Shown: positions 37,516 to 46,240 of the stretch, in pieces | Layout of the letters: each line of letters starts with the position of its first letter | Position numbering within the stretch: position 1 is the first letter of the stretch | Assembly: GCA_964616755.1 (NCBI GenBank) | Contig: CAZTSI010000013.1 | Location: 5,364 to 69,363 of the forward strand | Direction: 5' to 3' | DNA length: 64,000 nucleotides | Source: CAYNFR01 sp964616755 | GTDB lineage: Bacteria; Bacteroidota; Bacteroidia; Chitinophagales; Saprospiraceae | Program-made: the position numbers and the translations under genes | The notes under the pieces: model-generated | Databases searched by the model: none | What the model was told of the DNA's origin: nothing | Seen by the model: only the letters and a program-made list of their open reading frames with translations

Positions 37516-38781
37516 ATGGCCGTTGATGTATTAATTGGTCTCCAATGGGGCGACGAGGGGAAAGGCAAAATTGTAGATTATTTGGCAACTCGCTACGATA
37601 TCATCTGTCGATATCAAGGTGGCCCAAATGCCGGACACACTATATATCTAGGAGATAAGAAATTTGTCTTACATACTATTCCTTCAGGCATATTTCGGCC
37701 AGCCACAACGAATGTTATTGGCAATGGTGTGGTTATCGACCCTATAACGCTGCGTAAGGAAATACTCGGATTAAAAGAGCTTGGTATTGATGCGTCCAAA
37801 AATCTGTTCATTGCCCAGAAAGCTCATCTCATCCTGCCTTCACACCGATACTTAGATGCTGCCTCAGAAGCGGCTAAGGGAGCGAACAAAATAGGCTCCA
37901 CGCTACGAGGCATTGGGCCAACCTATATGGATAAGACAGGACGTAATGGTCTTCGATTTGGGGACATAATGTTACCAGATTTCAAGCAGAAATACGAATC
38001 GCTCAAGGGAAAACATTTACAATTAGCTCAGATATATGGCGATATAGATTTTGCTTGGAATGAAGAAGAGTGGTTTGACAGTATTGAGTTTCTTAAACAA
38101 TTTAAATCAATTTCTTGCGAGTATTATTTGAATAATGCGCTAAAAGAAGGAAAGCAGATACTCGCTGAAGGCGCCCAGGGAGTGATGTTAGATGTTGATT
38201 TTGGTACATACCCATATGTGACCTCTAGCAATACAATCACTGCGGGTGTATGTACTGGATTAGGGGTAGCACCGTCAACCATCCGAAATGTCATTGGCAT
38301 TACAAAAGCATATTGCACTCGCGTCGGTGGTGGGCCATTCCCCTCTGAATTGTTTGACGAAGATGGAAAAAAACTTCAAGCCGAAGGAAACGAATTTGGA
38401 GCCACTACCGGTAGGGCACGTCGATGTGGCTGGATCGATCTGGTACAACTAAAGTATAGTATCATGATTAATGGTGTGACGCATATCGCACTTACAAAGT
38501 CTGATGTTTTGGATAATTTTGAACAAATTAAAGTGGCACATCAGTACAAAATAGACGGTCATCGTTCGGATGAATTACCGTATGACTTGTGCCAAGAAAA
38601 CTATACCGTCGAGCTAAAGGCCTTCTCGGGTTGGAATACATCAACGATTCATTTAAGTGGACAGTCTGCTGAATTACCCTTAGCCTTTGATCAGTTTGTC
38701 CAATATTTAGAAGTAGAACTGTCGACTCCCATTAAGTGGATATCAGTAGGGCCTGGACGTGAGCAGATTATTTTGCGTTAA
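37516..38781 (+). CDS. purA: Adenylosuccinate synthetase
   Basis: PurA joins IMP and aspartate with GTP to make adenylosuccinate, the first committed step to AMP. The ATG at 37516 gives 421 residues with the classical N-terminus VLIGLQWGDEGKGKIVD holding the P-loop and catalytic Asp; the reading from 37438 adds 26 residues overlapping fur and is rejected. Other conserved segments are GGPNAGHTIY, GSTLRGIGPTY, GAQGVMLDVDFGTYPYVTSS and TTGRARRCGW. The gene follows the fur-like gene by 43 bases. (p)ppGpp is a known inhibitor of PurA, so the spoT-purA neighbourhood is notable. Confidence 0.97.
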   Translation: MAVDVLIGLQWGDEGKGKIVDYLATRYDIICRYQGGPNAGHTIYLGDKKFVLHTIPSGIFRPATTNVIGNGVVIDPITLRKEILGLKELGIDASKNLFIAQKAHLILPSHRYLDAASEAAKGANKIGSTLRGIGPTYMDKTGRNGLRFGDIMLPDFKQKYESLKGKHLQLAQIYGDIDFAWNEEEWFDSIEFLKQFKSISCEYYLNNALKEGKQILAEGAQGVMLDVDFGTYPYVTSSNTITAGVCTGLGVAPSTIRNVIGITKAYCTRVGGGPFPSELFDEDGKKLQAEGNEFGATTGRARRCGWIDLVQLKYSIMINGVTHIALTKSDVLDNFEQIKVAHQYKIDGHRSDELPYDLCQENYTVELKAFSGWNTSTIHLSGQSAELPLAFDQFVQYLEVELSTPIKWISVGPGREQIILR

Positions 38782-38826
38782 ACATTATCAAATTCTTAGT
38801 TAAAGGATTGATGAAACTAGAACAAA

Positions 38827-39441
38827 CTAGAGATGATCTAAGTGTCTAAGATCGTTTTCAAGTTCAAGGATAAAATCCCCTTTACTCCATTTGGCCACAA
38901 ATAGTCCTGTATTACTATGATCGTAGCTCTCCATTTCGCGTAGATGTTGTCCTTTCATTAGGCAAAGAAGGCATCGTAAAGTGCGTCCGTGCGTACAAAT
39001 CAAAACTTGTTTGTAAGGTAAAGTAACTAGGTAGGTCAAAAATTGAGCACTGCGCTGCGCCAATTGTCTTGCCGACTCGGCTTGAGGCAGACTATGGTCA
39101 AGGTCATCATTCGACCACGCTTCGACCATTCTTTGATATCGTTCTCTTAATTCGAGGCTGCCAGATTGCCCCTCATGAATGCCCCAAGATATTTCGTTGA
39201 TTAAGGCCGTTCGCTCGTGTGCGAGCTGTCGTTGAGCAACAAAAGGTAGTATTGTCTGATAACTACGTTGCAATTGTGAGCAAATAATATGATCAAACCC
39301 CACATGTTGATAATAGAGATAAAAGGCTTCTGCTTGTTTGATTCCTGTGTCATTTAAGCTACTATCCACCCCGCTCCCTTGGATTATCCCCTTTTTATTG
39401 TATTCTGTTTCACCATGACGGATGAAATAATACGTCTTCAT
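38827..39441 (-). CDS. Histidine phosphatase family protein (phosphoglycerate-mutase-like)
   Basis: The ATG at 39441 gives 204 residues beginning MKTYYFIRHGETEYN; another ATG at 39459 would add six residues. The phosphohistidine motif RHGE (Arg8, His9) is present, with later conserved residues in SQLQRSYQT and ICTHGRTLRCLL. The family includes cofactor-dependent phosphoglycerate mutases and several small-molecule phosphatases such as cobalamin and fructose-bisphosphate phosphatases. Substrate cannot be assigned. It converges on purA with 45 bases between stops. Confidence 0.88.
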   Translation of the reverse strand: MKTYYFIRHGETEYNKKGIIQGSGVDSSLNDTGIKQAEAFYLYYQHVGFDHIICSQLQRSYQTILPFVAQRQLAHERTALINEISWGIHEGQSGSLELRERYQRMVEAWSNDDLDHSLPQAESARQLAQRSAQFLTYLVTLPYKQVLICTHGRTLRCLLCLMKGQHLREMESYDHSNTGLFVAKWSKGDFILELENDLRHLDHL

Positions 39442-39597
39442 TTCTTCTTGAAGTGTCATATACGGCAAAAATAATCTTATCTTCCAAGAACTGCTAGTGG
39501 ATAATCTATTAGAAAGAATGATGCCCAATATAAACGAGCTCTTGCATTGAGCTTAGACGGGAGAGTAGTACATTTAATCCTCACAAGCCACATTCAG

Positions 39598-40485
39598 ATG
39601 CTCTCTGTCTTGATACCGGTGTATAACCAAGACGTACGATTATTAGTCACCGATGTACATTTTCAGTGCACATTGGCTAATATATCTTTCGAAATAATCC
39701 TCTTGGAAGATGGCTCTACTGACACTACCGTGCATCTCAATCGTCAAGTTGAACGATTGACTTTCGTAAGACATATCATTAGAACCGAAAATCTTGGCAG
39801 ATCTGTGACGCGAAACGAATTATTGAGGGAGGCCACAAGAGCATTTGTGCTTTTCATCGATGGTGACTCGAGCATTGAGCAACCACAATATATTGCTACA
39901 TATGTTAAGCTGATGAATGAAAATACGACGCATTCTATGTTTTATGGAGGTCGTAACTATTCTAAATACGCGGATTCACCTGATTATTATCTTCATTGGT
40001 CAGAAGGTAGTCGTAAAGAGGCACTTACCGCTGAACAACGAAATGCACATCCCTCGACTTTTTTTCATAGCAATAATTATATGTGCAGCCGCAGCTTGCA
40101 TATCGAACAAACTTTTGATGAATCGCTGAGCGAATATGGATATGAAGATTTGATTTTAGCGCATTGTATGACACGTGCTGGTGTAGGGATTGTACATATT
40201 GATAATCCCGTCAAGCATGTGAGCCTAAAAACAAACGTCAGCTATCTTCATGACCTCCAAAAAGCCATGGCTAACTTGATAAAGATAAAGGCTCGATATC
40301 CCCATCTACAGACGCGCCTTATCCAAACTTACTCCACCTTACATAAATATAAGCTTACCGGACTATGGGTTTTACTGTTTACACCCGTTGCCAAAGCAAT
40401 GAATAGGGATGTCATTTTTCACCGAATTGCCGCGAAGTTGGTTGATATGTACAAATTATATTATTTTGCATTATTAAGTAAATGA
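39598..40485 (+). CDS. Glycosyltransferase family 2 protein
   Basis: The ATG at 39598 gives 295 residues beginning MLSVLIPVYNQDV, the standard GT2 N-terminus; the longer reading uses a TTG and is rejected. Motifs are LLEDGSTD, the nucleotide-sugar and metal-binding FIDGDSSIE (DxD type) and a catalytic-base region, ESLSEYGYEDL. A weakly hydrophobic C-terminal region (about 255-285) may touch the membrane. The sugar and acceptor are unknown, and there are no other polysaccharide genes beside it. It is divergent from the histidine phosphatase gene. Confidence 0.88.
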   Translation: MLSVLIPVYNQDVRLLVTDVHFQCTLANISFEIILLEDGSTDTTVHLNRQVERLTFVRHIIRTENLGRSVTRNELLREATRAFVLFIDGDSSIEQPQYIATYVKLMNENTTHSMFYGGRNYSKYADSPDYYLHWSEGSRKEALTAEQRNAHPSTFFHSNNYMCSRSLHIEQTFDESLSEYGYEDLILAHCMTRAGVGIVHIDNPVKHVSLKTNVSYLHDLQKAMANLIKIKARYPHLQTRLIQTYSTLHKYKLTGLWVLLFTPVAKAMNRDVIFHRIAAKLVDMYKLYYFALLSK

Positions 40486-40633
40486 AGAATAAATGATGGA
40501 AATTGAAGAAACGAATACTATTAATTTCAAATAATAGAAATAAAATAAAATTATCTTGTTTTAATCCAAAAAAAGTATTTTCTTGCCTCCGCAAGTAAAA
40601 ACTTGACTTCAACATACCTTTTTCATGATGACG

Positions 40634-40670
40634 ACACCCGATCGATTTTATTGGTTGGGTGTTTTTTTTT
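40634..40670 (+). terminator. Rho-independent terminator downstream of the glycosyltransferase gene
   Basis: Arms ACACCCGATC (40634-40643) and GGTTGGGTGT (40652-40661) pair over ten bases with two G-T pairs, with an AT-rich loop and nine T after. It is about 150 bases after the stop codon. Confidence 0.85.
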
Positions 40671-40722
40671 AATTTATCCCATAGAAATACTCTATTCAAT
40701 ATAGACGTCTGAATACGCAGGC

Positions 40723-40754
40723 ACTTCTTTTTGTAGTGGTTTACAAAAAGAAGT
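40723..40754. repeat. Perfect 13-base inverted repeat
   Basis: ACTTCTTTTTGTA (40723-40735) and TACAAAAAGAAGT (40742-40754) are exact reverse complements around the six-base loop GTGGTT. There is no T tract next to it, so it is not a standard terminator. It lies 53 bases after the terminator in otherwise gene-free DNA. Confidence 0.9.
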
Positions 40755-41164
40755 ATAAAAAGCCGAAGACAATGCCCCACAAAAGCAACATACCCCTAAT
40801 ATCTACTTTCAAAAATCAAGAAGCCTTATATAGAGATATTAACACGATGTAGCTCGGCCTAAAAGCCAAACCAACTAAGAAGATACACATTTACTTGGCC
40901 GTCTTACTACTTTATGGGCAATAAAATATCAAACCACTGAATAAACAAGCCCACTAAAATGCCAAGACCTACCTTATAGCTCATTGGCCAACTTGCATTT
41001 GATACAAACAGAAAGTCAAAATAGATTTTGGATAATCTTCCTTTTTAAGACCTTACTATTTTATGTTCTGACTTAGTACGAACGAAAGACGAGGCTCGCC
41101 TCACTAATTTTCCCTTGGTAGAAATGCACAATAAAGACTAAATCCAACCTTATGACAGACCGTC

Positions 41165-44100
41165 TTAAAGGGAAGACAACTTAATAGTACCTAATGTATC
41201 GCCCTTTCGAATTGTACAGGTTTTCGTACGAATCTTACCATGAACTAAATCATTTTTGCCCTGATCAAGGATCGTTTTCATTTTTAAATGATCCATCACT
41301 AAGTCGTTGCCAATTAGATCAAGCTCTTTTTGACTCATAAAATAGAAATTCAAAGTATGGTCAGTGGCGGCCGTCACATCTTCCAATCCGAGATCTTCGA
41401 CGTTTGCTATTCCCGTACCAGTGTAGTATATGGCTAATACCCTAAGTAGCAGGTCAAAAAACCCACCTTTTTGGCTCCAAGTTACAGTGCCAAAATTTTC
41501 GTTATCATGGACGATAATATCTATGGTCTTCGCCCCTCTCTCTACGGCATAAGCTATTGGGATAAAGACTCGTAAACCACCATCAACCCAAACTTCGCCT
41601 TCTTTGTACAAATTGGACATAAAAACAGGTGTATTGGCACTAGCCCAGATCCAGTCAATCATATCATCGTAAGAATAATCCTGGGTGGATTTAAAGCCAG
41701 GCCTACTTGTTGTTAGGCTCGTAACAGCAGCAGTAAATTCAAGGCCTTCTTCTTTAATTTTTAGAAAATCATCAAAGGTAAAATCTTCCATAATTCTGCG
41801 ACGCAAATTGAAGGTCTCGCCTACGGTATCCTTGCCTGTGAGTAGCCTCCATAAAAAAAGAAGTGGTCGAATATTTCCCTTTTTTGTAAATGGATTGACA
41901 TTAAAAATATCCTTTTGGGTAATCTCTGTGTATTGTTTTCGCAGATCGTTAAACTTATTGAGTAATACAGACGGCCCCATCAAGCTACCCGTACTAGTGC
42001 CTACAACAAGCTGGTATTTGTGCTCCAATTGCTGACATAGAGCTTCGGCAACTCCAACGCCCCATGCACCCCGTGCACCGCCCCCGGATATAACTAGGGC
42101 GCGCTCCGGACTTGGCAATAGTTCACTATCTGAAATATCCATTCTCCTCTTCCAGTAATCTGAGAGGAACACATTGTGGGGATCTTGTTTTTTTCTTATC
42201 TCCATAAAGGCATCCCACATGGGATATTGGGATTTCAGATAACCCGCCCATTCCTTCTGGTCATAGTTTGGCAAAAACTTAGCCCAATGTAGCCTATATG
42301 GAATGCCATTATTACGGAATAATCGCCAAAACTGATCGTAAAAGCCTCCACAATCAGAGGGATCACCTTCGTTTGCTCGATACCAAAACAAATCTACACG
42401 AAGGACATTCCCGTGATCGGAATCATCCTCGGCATAAGCTGGGCTCAACCAAAATTTACTTTTCTTTCCAGCATATAGTTCTGTCATGCTAAACCCAGTG
42501 GCGCTAAGTCCATTATCTTTAAAATAATCGCTCATTAAGGCCATCACTTGCTGGGTATACTCCAATGGAATCCATATTTCTGTGAATTCAATTCCCATCA
42601 TAATGTCGCTGGCCTGATTATCCATTGGTAAACTTCGCCACATATAATCGTGAAACTGTACCTCCCGAAGGTCCTTTATCTTAGTTCTGGACTGCAACAT
42701 TCCCAAAAGTTTAGGAAAGAGCTTTAGATAAAGTTTTCGAAATAAAGAAAAAGGTAGGACAATGAGTAGGATACTCAGTATCCACAAAACTGATACAAAT
42801 AAACCGGTAAATAGGTAGGAAAGAAATGAGCCTAGCCTTTTACTCCATAACCAGTGGACATCCGTATATAAATTGGAAAAGGCGGAACCAGTTTTCGCCC
42901 AGATCGTAAAAAAGCCCCTATTTCCAGCAATTGTAAACAACAAGGCTGCACCGATTTCTTCTAGATATGTTGTGAACCGGTTTCGAGTGAATTCCTTATA
43001 TGCGCGTGCAATACCGTTCTGAAATGTTTCGTGCAGAGGCACTTGTTCTGCAGTCCAAATAGCGAGCCTTTCAATACCTTCCTGAGGATACCATAATATC
43101 CTTGAATAATGATTTTGTTCAAAGAATGTTTGCAAACTCGGGTAATGTATAGTGCCGTGACCTGTTAAATCTACTGGACAAGGGCAATATTTGTGTTCAG
43201 CATTTCCTGGACTGCGAGAGTCAGTATCAAGGTATTGTGGAACAATAATTTCCTGGCCTCGAATATTGAAGTTCTCGCTAAATTGAATCCTTACTTTGGT
43301 TATGATCCCTAAGAGTCCCAAAGAAACACCTGCGGCTCGAAATAAGTCTTCGTTCTCGGATTCGACAATCCATTTAGCATCACCAGTTCCATCCATTATT
43401 CTAAAAGCCAGAAAATTGGCCTCTAGGCTAGATTTTAAGCTTCCTCCTGCACTACCTGTGCTCAAAAATCCACCAATTGTTTGATGAGTAATCCCACCTA
43501 AGTCACTCAATGTCCATCCCTTGTCTGCAGCTTGAAGAAGAAGACTGTTGTTTAAATTGGATTCGTCGCTAGGATCATATGGATCAACTCCTATATGTAT
43601 TCCCGCTTCAACTTCAGCAACACCTTTTTCCTCATCAATCCAAGTAAACTTGTTCATTCTATCCATCATAATATTGATGTTCCCACCACCAGGTGCCTGT
43701 TGTATGGTAGTACTGTTCGGCTGAAATCCCTGATCTGAGTAAATGGCCCATGCGACCGAATGAGTGGCTCCCCTCACCCTTACCTTAAGTTTATTGTTAA
43801 CCGCGTATTTGATGAGATTTGAAATGTCAGCTTCGCTATTAGGGTGATAAAAACCATCCTCCCCGAGTTCGGGAAGATTGTTGCCTTGAACTGGCAATCC
43901 TCTCCACAGGAACACTGATGGCAACATATTATACAATAAATAGATGCCCAGAAGGCTGAAGCTAAGCGAAGTAAGGGCTATAGTCAAAAGGATAAGCGTT
44001 TCATACATTGGAGCCAATCTGCGGATTCCTACTAAGGTGCTTCCTATTTCATAGGCAAAAAAGGCTAAATCAAGTGCGACCAGAAAGCTTACAAGATAGT

Positions 44101-44377
44101 ATGTTCGGACACGGGTTTTGTATTCATATTTCTTCAATAAATACCATGCAATGAATGTGTTGAACAGAAGGACAGGCACTTCGAAAAAATGTACTACAAG
44201 AAGGCATTGAAATGTATCACCACCCATTACACAAAAGGACCATGGGTGCCCCAACCAACTAGGTAAATGGGCTGCAAGTATTCCCAAAATAGCACCGGCC
44301 AACAACATAAATGCATATGCATTAGCGAGTGATTGCAAATGATCAAAGCTTATCGAGGATTTATTTTTAATAGGCAT
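41165..44377 (-). CDS. Membrane-anchored ALO-type FAD oxidase fused to a patatin phospholipase
   Basis: The ATG at 44377 gives 1070 residues. Residues about 20-155 form four membrane helices. A FAD_binding_4 domain follows (about 165-390), with RGATHS near 199 (the His position used for covalent flavin in this superfamily) and GGITHQTIGGFLSTGSAGG. Two hydrophobic helices lie near 512-544. The second half of the oxidase resembles the D-arabinono-1,4-lactone oxidase C-domain, with HWAKFLP near 696 and DPHNVFLSDYW. From about 750 is a patatin domain: oxyanion loop SGGGARGAWG, nucleophile motif GTSTG near 791 and the dyad DGG near 929. Each catalytic motif seems intact. Such a fusion is new to me; its chemistry is a guess. 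Confidence 0.85.
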   Translation of the reverse strand: MPIKNKSSISFDHLQSLANAYAFMLLAGAILGILAAHLPSWLGHPWSFCVMGGDTFQCLLVVHFFEVPVLLFNTFIAWYLLKKYEYKTRVRTYYLVSFLVALDLAFFAYEIGSTLVGIRRLAPMYETLILLTIALTSLSFSLLGIYLLYNMLPSVFLWRGLPVQGNNLPELGEDGFYHPNSEADISNLIKYAVNNKLKVRVRGATHSVAWAIYSDQGFQPNSTTIQQAPGGGNINIMMDRMNKFTWIDEEKGVAEVEAGIHIGVDPYDPSDESNLNNSLLLQAADKGWTLSDLGGITHQTIGGFLSTGSAGGSLKSSLEANFLAFRIMDGTGDAKWIVESENEDLFRAAGVSLGLLGIITKVRIQFSENFNIRGQEIIVPQYLDTDSRSPGNAEHKYCPCPVDLTGHGTIHYPSLQTFFEQNHYSRILWYPQEGIERLAIWTAEQVPLHETFQNGIARAYKEFTRNRFTTYLEEIGAALLFTIAGNRGFFTIWAKTGSAFSNLYTDVHWLWSKRLGSFLSYLFTGLFVSVLWILSILLIVLPFSLFRKLYLKLFPKLLGMLQSRTKIKDLREVQFHDYMWRSLPMDNQASDIMMGIEFTEIWIPLEYTQQVMALMSDYFKDNGLSATGFSMTELYAGKKSKFWLSPAYAEDDSDHGNVLRVDLFWYRANEGDPSDCGGFYDQFWRLFRNNGIPYRLHWAKFLPNYDQKEWAGYLKSQYPMWDAFMEIRKKQDPHNVFLSDYWKRRMDISDSELLPSPERALVISGGGARGAWGVGVAEALCQQLEHKYQLVVGTSTGSLMGPSVLLNKFNDLRKQYTEITQKDIFNVNPFTKKGNIRPLLFLWRLLTGKDTVGETFNLRRRIMEDFTFDDFLKIKEEGLEFTAAVTSLTTSRPGFKSTQDYSYDDMIDWIWASANTPVFMSNLYKEGEVWVDGGLRVFIPIAYAVERGAKTIDIIVHDNENFGTVTWSQKGGFFDLLLRVLAIYYTGTGIANVEDLGLEDVTAATDHTLNFYFMSQKELDLIGNDLVMDHLKMKTILDQGKNDLVHGKIRTKTCTIRKGDTLGTIKLSSL

Positions 44378-44434
44378 TGCAATGTGTGTTGAGGTAAAGA
44401 ATGGGCGGAACGACCAAGTTATCCAACCCTTCAA

Positions 44435-44911
44435 TTAATGTGGATGGAGAGCGCGGGTTAATTTGTAGTTAGTTATTACACCTAGGGCTATACTTAGCAA
44501 TAGAATTACTGCAATACCGCTCATAATCATCGTTTCCCAAAAAGGTGCTGCACGACGGATAGAGTCAAGTACCAAGGTTGTCTGAAAAGTCAGATAAACA
44601 ATATTAACCACATTGGTCATTGTCAATAAAAGATTGACCTGAAGTGCATTTTCTCGTGCGTATTTTTTAAAATAATACCAGGCATAAAAGACACTAAATC
44701 CTATAATAGGAACACCCCATAAATAAAGAATAACCTGACAAGCGACTATGCTACCTCCTGCACGGCAGGTTGACCAGTGATACCCCAAAATATCAGGAAC
44801 ATACCCTAGCAATAATCCCGTAGCAATCGATCCTATTACAAAAAAGCCAAAAGACTTAAGAAACTTCTCGGCGCTAAGCCATTTTTTTGAATTGACAGCA
44901 GTTCTTTCCAT
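44435..44911 (-). CDS. Four-helix membrane protein, paralogue of the N-terminal domain of the fusion protein
   Basis: The 158-residue protein has four predicted membrane helices and no other domain. It is clearly related to residues 20-155 of the fusion protein downstream: both share an LG-HWS/PWS-x-C stretch, a GG followed by C, a [WE]VP turn, F..F.AWY..KKY, and an IRR.AP..ET motif before the last helix. Its TAA stop (44435-44437) is in the same frame as the fusion gene, with no other stop in the 57 bases before the ATG at 44377, so a gene duplication or split of one ancestral gene is plausible. The family is not one I recognise. Confidence 0.8.
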   Translation of the reverse strand: MERTAVNSKKWLSAEKFLKSFGFFVIGSIATGLLLGYVPDILGYHWSTCRAGGSIVACQVILYLWGVPIIGFSVFYAWYYFKKYARENALQVNLLLTMTNVVNIVYLTFQTTLVLDSIRRAAPFWETMIMSGIAVILLLSIALGVITNYKLTRALHPH

Positions 44912-45729
44912 GGTGGGCAGGTTGATACAAGGTAAATATAGTCGTGTTTATACAATAAATACGTAAATCACAATTTTATTTCGATTATTATACAATTTCC
45001 ATAAAGGGATGACACGTCGCCTATTATATAGTAAACGTTGGATTGCTACACCAAGTTAAAATGAAGATACTTTCATAATTAAACTATCTCCGGACAGAGA
45101 TTCTCGCCTATTCAAAAGTAACCAACGAGCTAAAATAGCTATTCGACCTTTCAAAATTTAAGTTCGGATTATACTGCATTTTTTATAGTATCAGTCCATA
45201 ATGACGCAGATAGAGATAGCATATACTACCGGTAAATTACTTTACGCATTGGCTTCGCAATTTTATTGGCCGAGATGCTTTAAGGATCCAAAAAATCCGA
45301 ATCAATCATAGTTCCCAGCAATTTGTGAAGAAATAATACACAGACACTGAAACTAGAGTTTGCAGGGCTAAAGGCTTCCTTTCATAAAGCCGAAGTTCAA
45401 CTTTCTGCGCTGTCGTTCTCTTTATTGGACAATCCACTTGACCCTACTCACTATGAAGACGTAGCCCATCTTATTAAAAATACAGCGGACATCAGCATCG
45501 ATGAACATGAAAACAGGAAACACAAAACTATCTTCTTAAGTTGAACTGCGATGTTTTATCCATACGCTTGCTATGGAGTTAGTCGTAATTCTCATATGAC
45601 TGGTCGTAGCTATGCCTCAATTAGTCAAATGGCTTGTAACACCTGTACAATTGTCCTCGTTACTTTAGCGAATCTATGATTCAATAGCTGCATCAACCTT
45701 TTTATTTTACTGCTTTAAATCAATTAATT
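44912..45729. other. 818-base gene-poor stretch with probable gene remnants
   Basis: Several open pieces without starts are seen on the plus strand. Near 45061-45165 a 33-codon frame ends RAKIAIRPFKI. At about 45338-45544 a 68-codon frame reads ASFHKAEVQLSALSF, then DPTHYEDVAHLI and ends TIFLS. Near 45560-45680 pieces such as VVAMPQLVKWLVTPVQ look like membrane helices split by stops and frame changes. They look like decayed genes but no family is certain. Confidence 0.4.
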
Positions 45730-46071
45730 ATGTTAATCAAATCCATGTTATTTAGCGCATTATTCAGCATCTCAGGCATGAACATCCAGGTATCAAATGA
45801 AATTACTAAAGACAAAGAGCCTCACAAGGAAATATCAGCAGCAATTTCGCAATTGATCAAAAACATTGAATTTATACAAGCTGATCTGCCCACATTTGAA
45901 CGAATAAATGTGAAGTTCATGTTTAATGAGAAAAATGAAATCGTAGTACTGAGTACGGACAATCTACAATTTGACTACCAGTTAAAAAATGCATTGAATT
46001 ATAAAAAAATTGAAGATCTCGACAAAGAGTCTTTCAAAGTTTATATTGTTCCGATTGTATTAAAACAATAA
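45730..46071 (+). CDS. Small secreted protein of unknown function
   Basis: The 113-residue protein has an N-terminal hydrophobic segment (MLIKSMLFSALFSISG) that may be a signal peptide. The rest resembles a short Bacteroidota family of unknown role with a beta-strand pattern: INVKFMFNEKNEIVVLSTD, then NALNYKKIE and KVYIVPIVLK. The likeness to TonB-C-like or secretin-like small domains is only in strand pattern. The gene stands alone between decayed DNA and its own terminator. Confidence 0.65.
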   Translation: MLIKSMLFSALFSISGMNIQVSNEITKDKEPHKEISAAISQLIKNIEFIQADLPTFERINVKFMFNEKNEIVVLSTDNLQFDYQLKNALNYKKIEDLDKESFKVYIVPIVLKQ

Positions 46072-46119
46072 TAATAGGGTGCATTCACTTGCAATCGCCA
46101 TAATCCAACTAGGCTCTAC

Positions 46120-46150
46120 AAGACGAACTATCACCAGTTCGTCTTTTTTT
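46120..46150 (+). terminator. Rho-independent terminator after the small secreted protein
   Basis: Perfect ten-base arms AAGACGAACT (46120-46129) and AGTTCGTCTT (46136-46145), loop ATCACC, and a T tract to 46150. It lies 49 bases after the stop codon at 46069-46071. Confidence 0.92.
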
Positions 46151-46240
46151 CTTGTACGATTAAAGCATCCGCATTTATAGGTTCAAAAAGATATCATATG
46201 ACTAAAAAAACTCATATTTGCACAGTGCAAATCACACGAC

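Larger units (their letters stand above)
40486..41164. other. 679-base intergenic stretch
   Basis: Holds the terminator at 40634-40670 and the inverted repeat at 40723-40754. Beyond these no gene is supported; the long minus-strand frame at 40412-40780 is low-complexity, lies across the terminator and overlaps the glycosyltransferase gene. Confidence 0.55.

Noticed and set aside
40412..40780. 122-codon minus-strand frame
   Set aside because: Low complexity, covers the terminator at 40634-40670 and overlaps the glycosyltransferase gene on the other strand.
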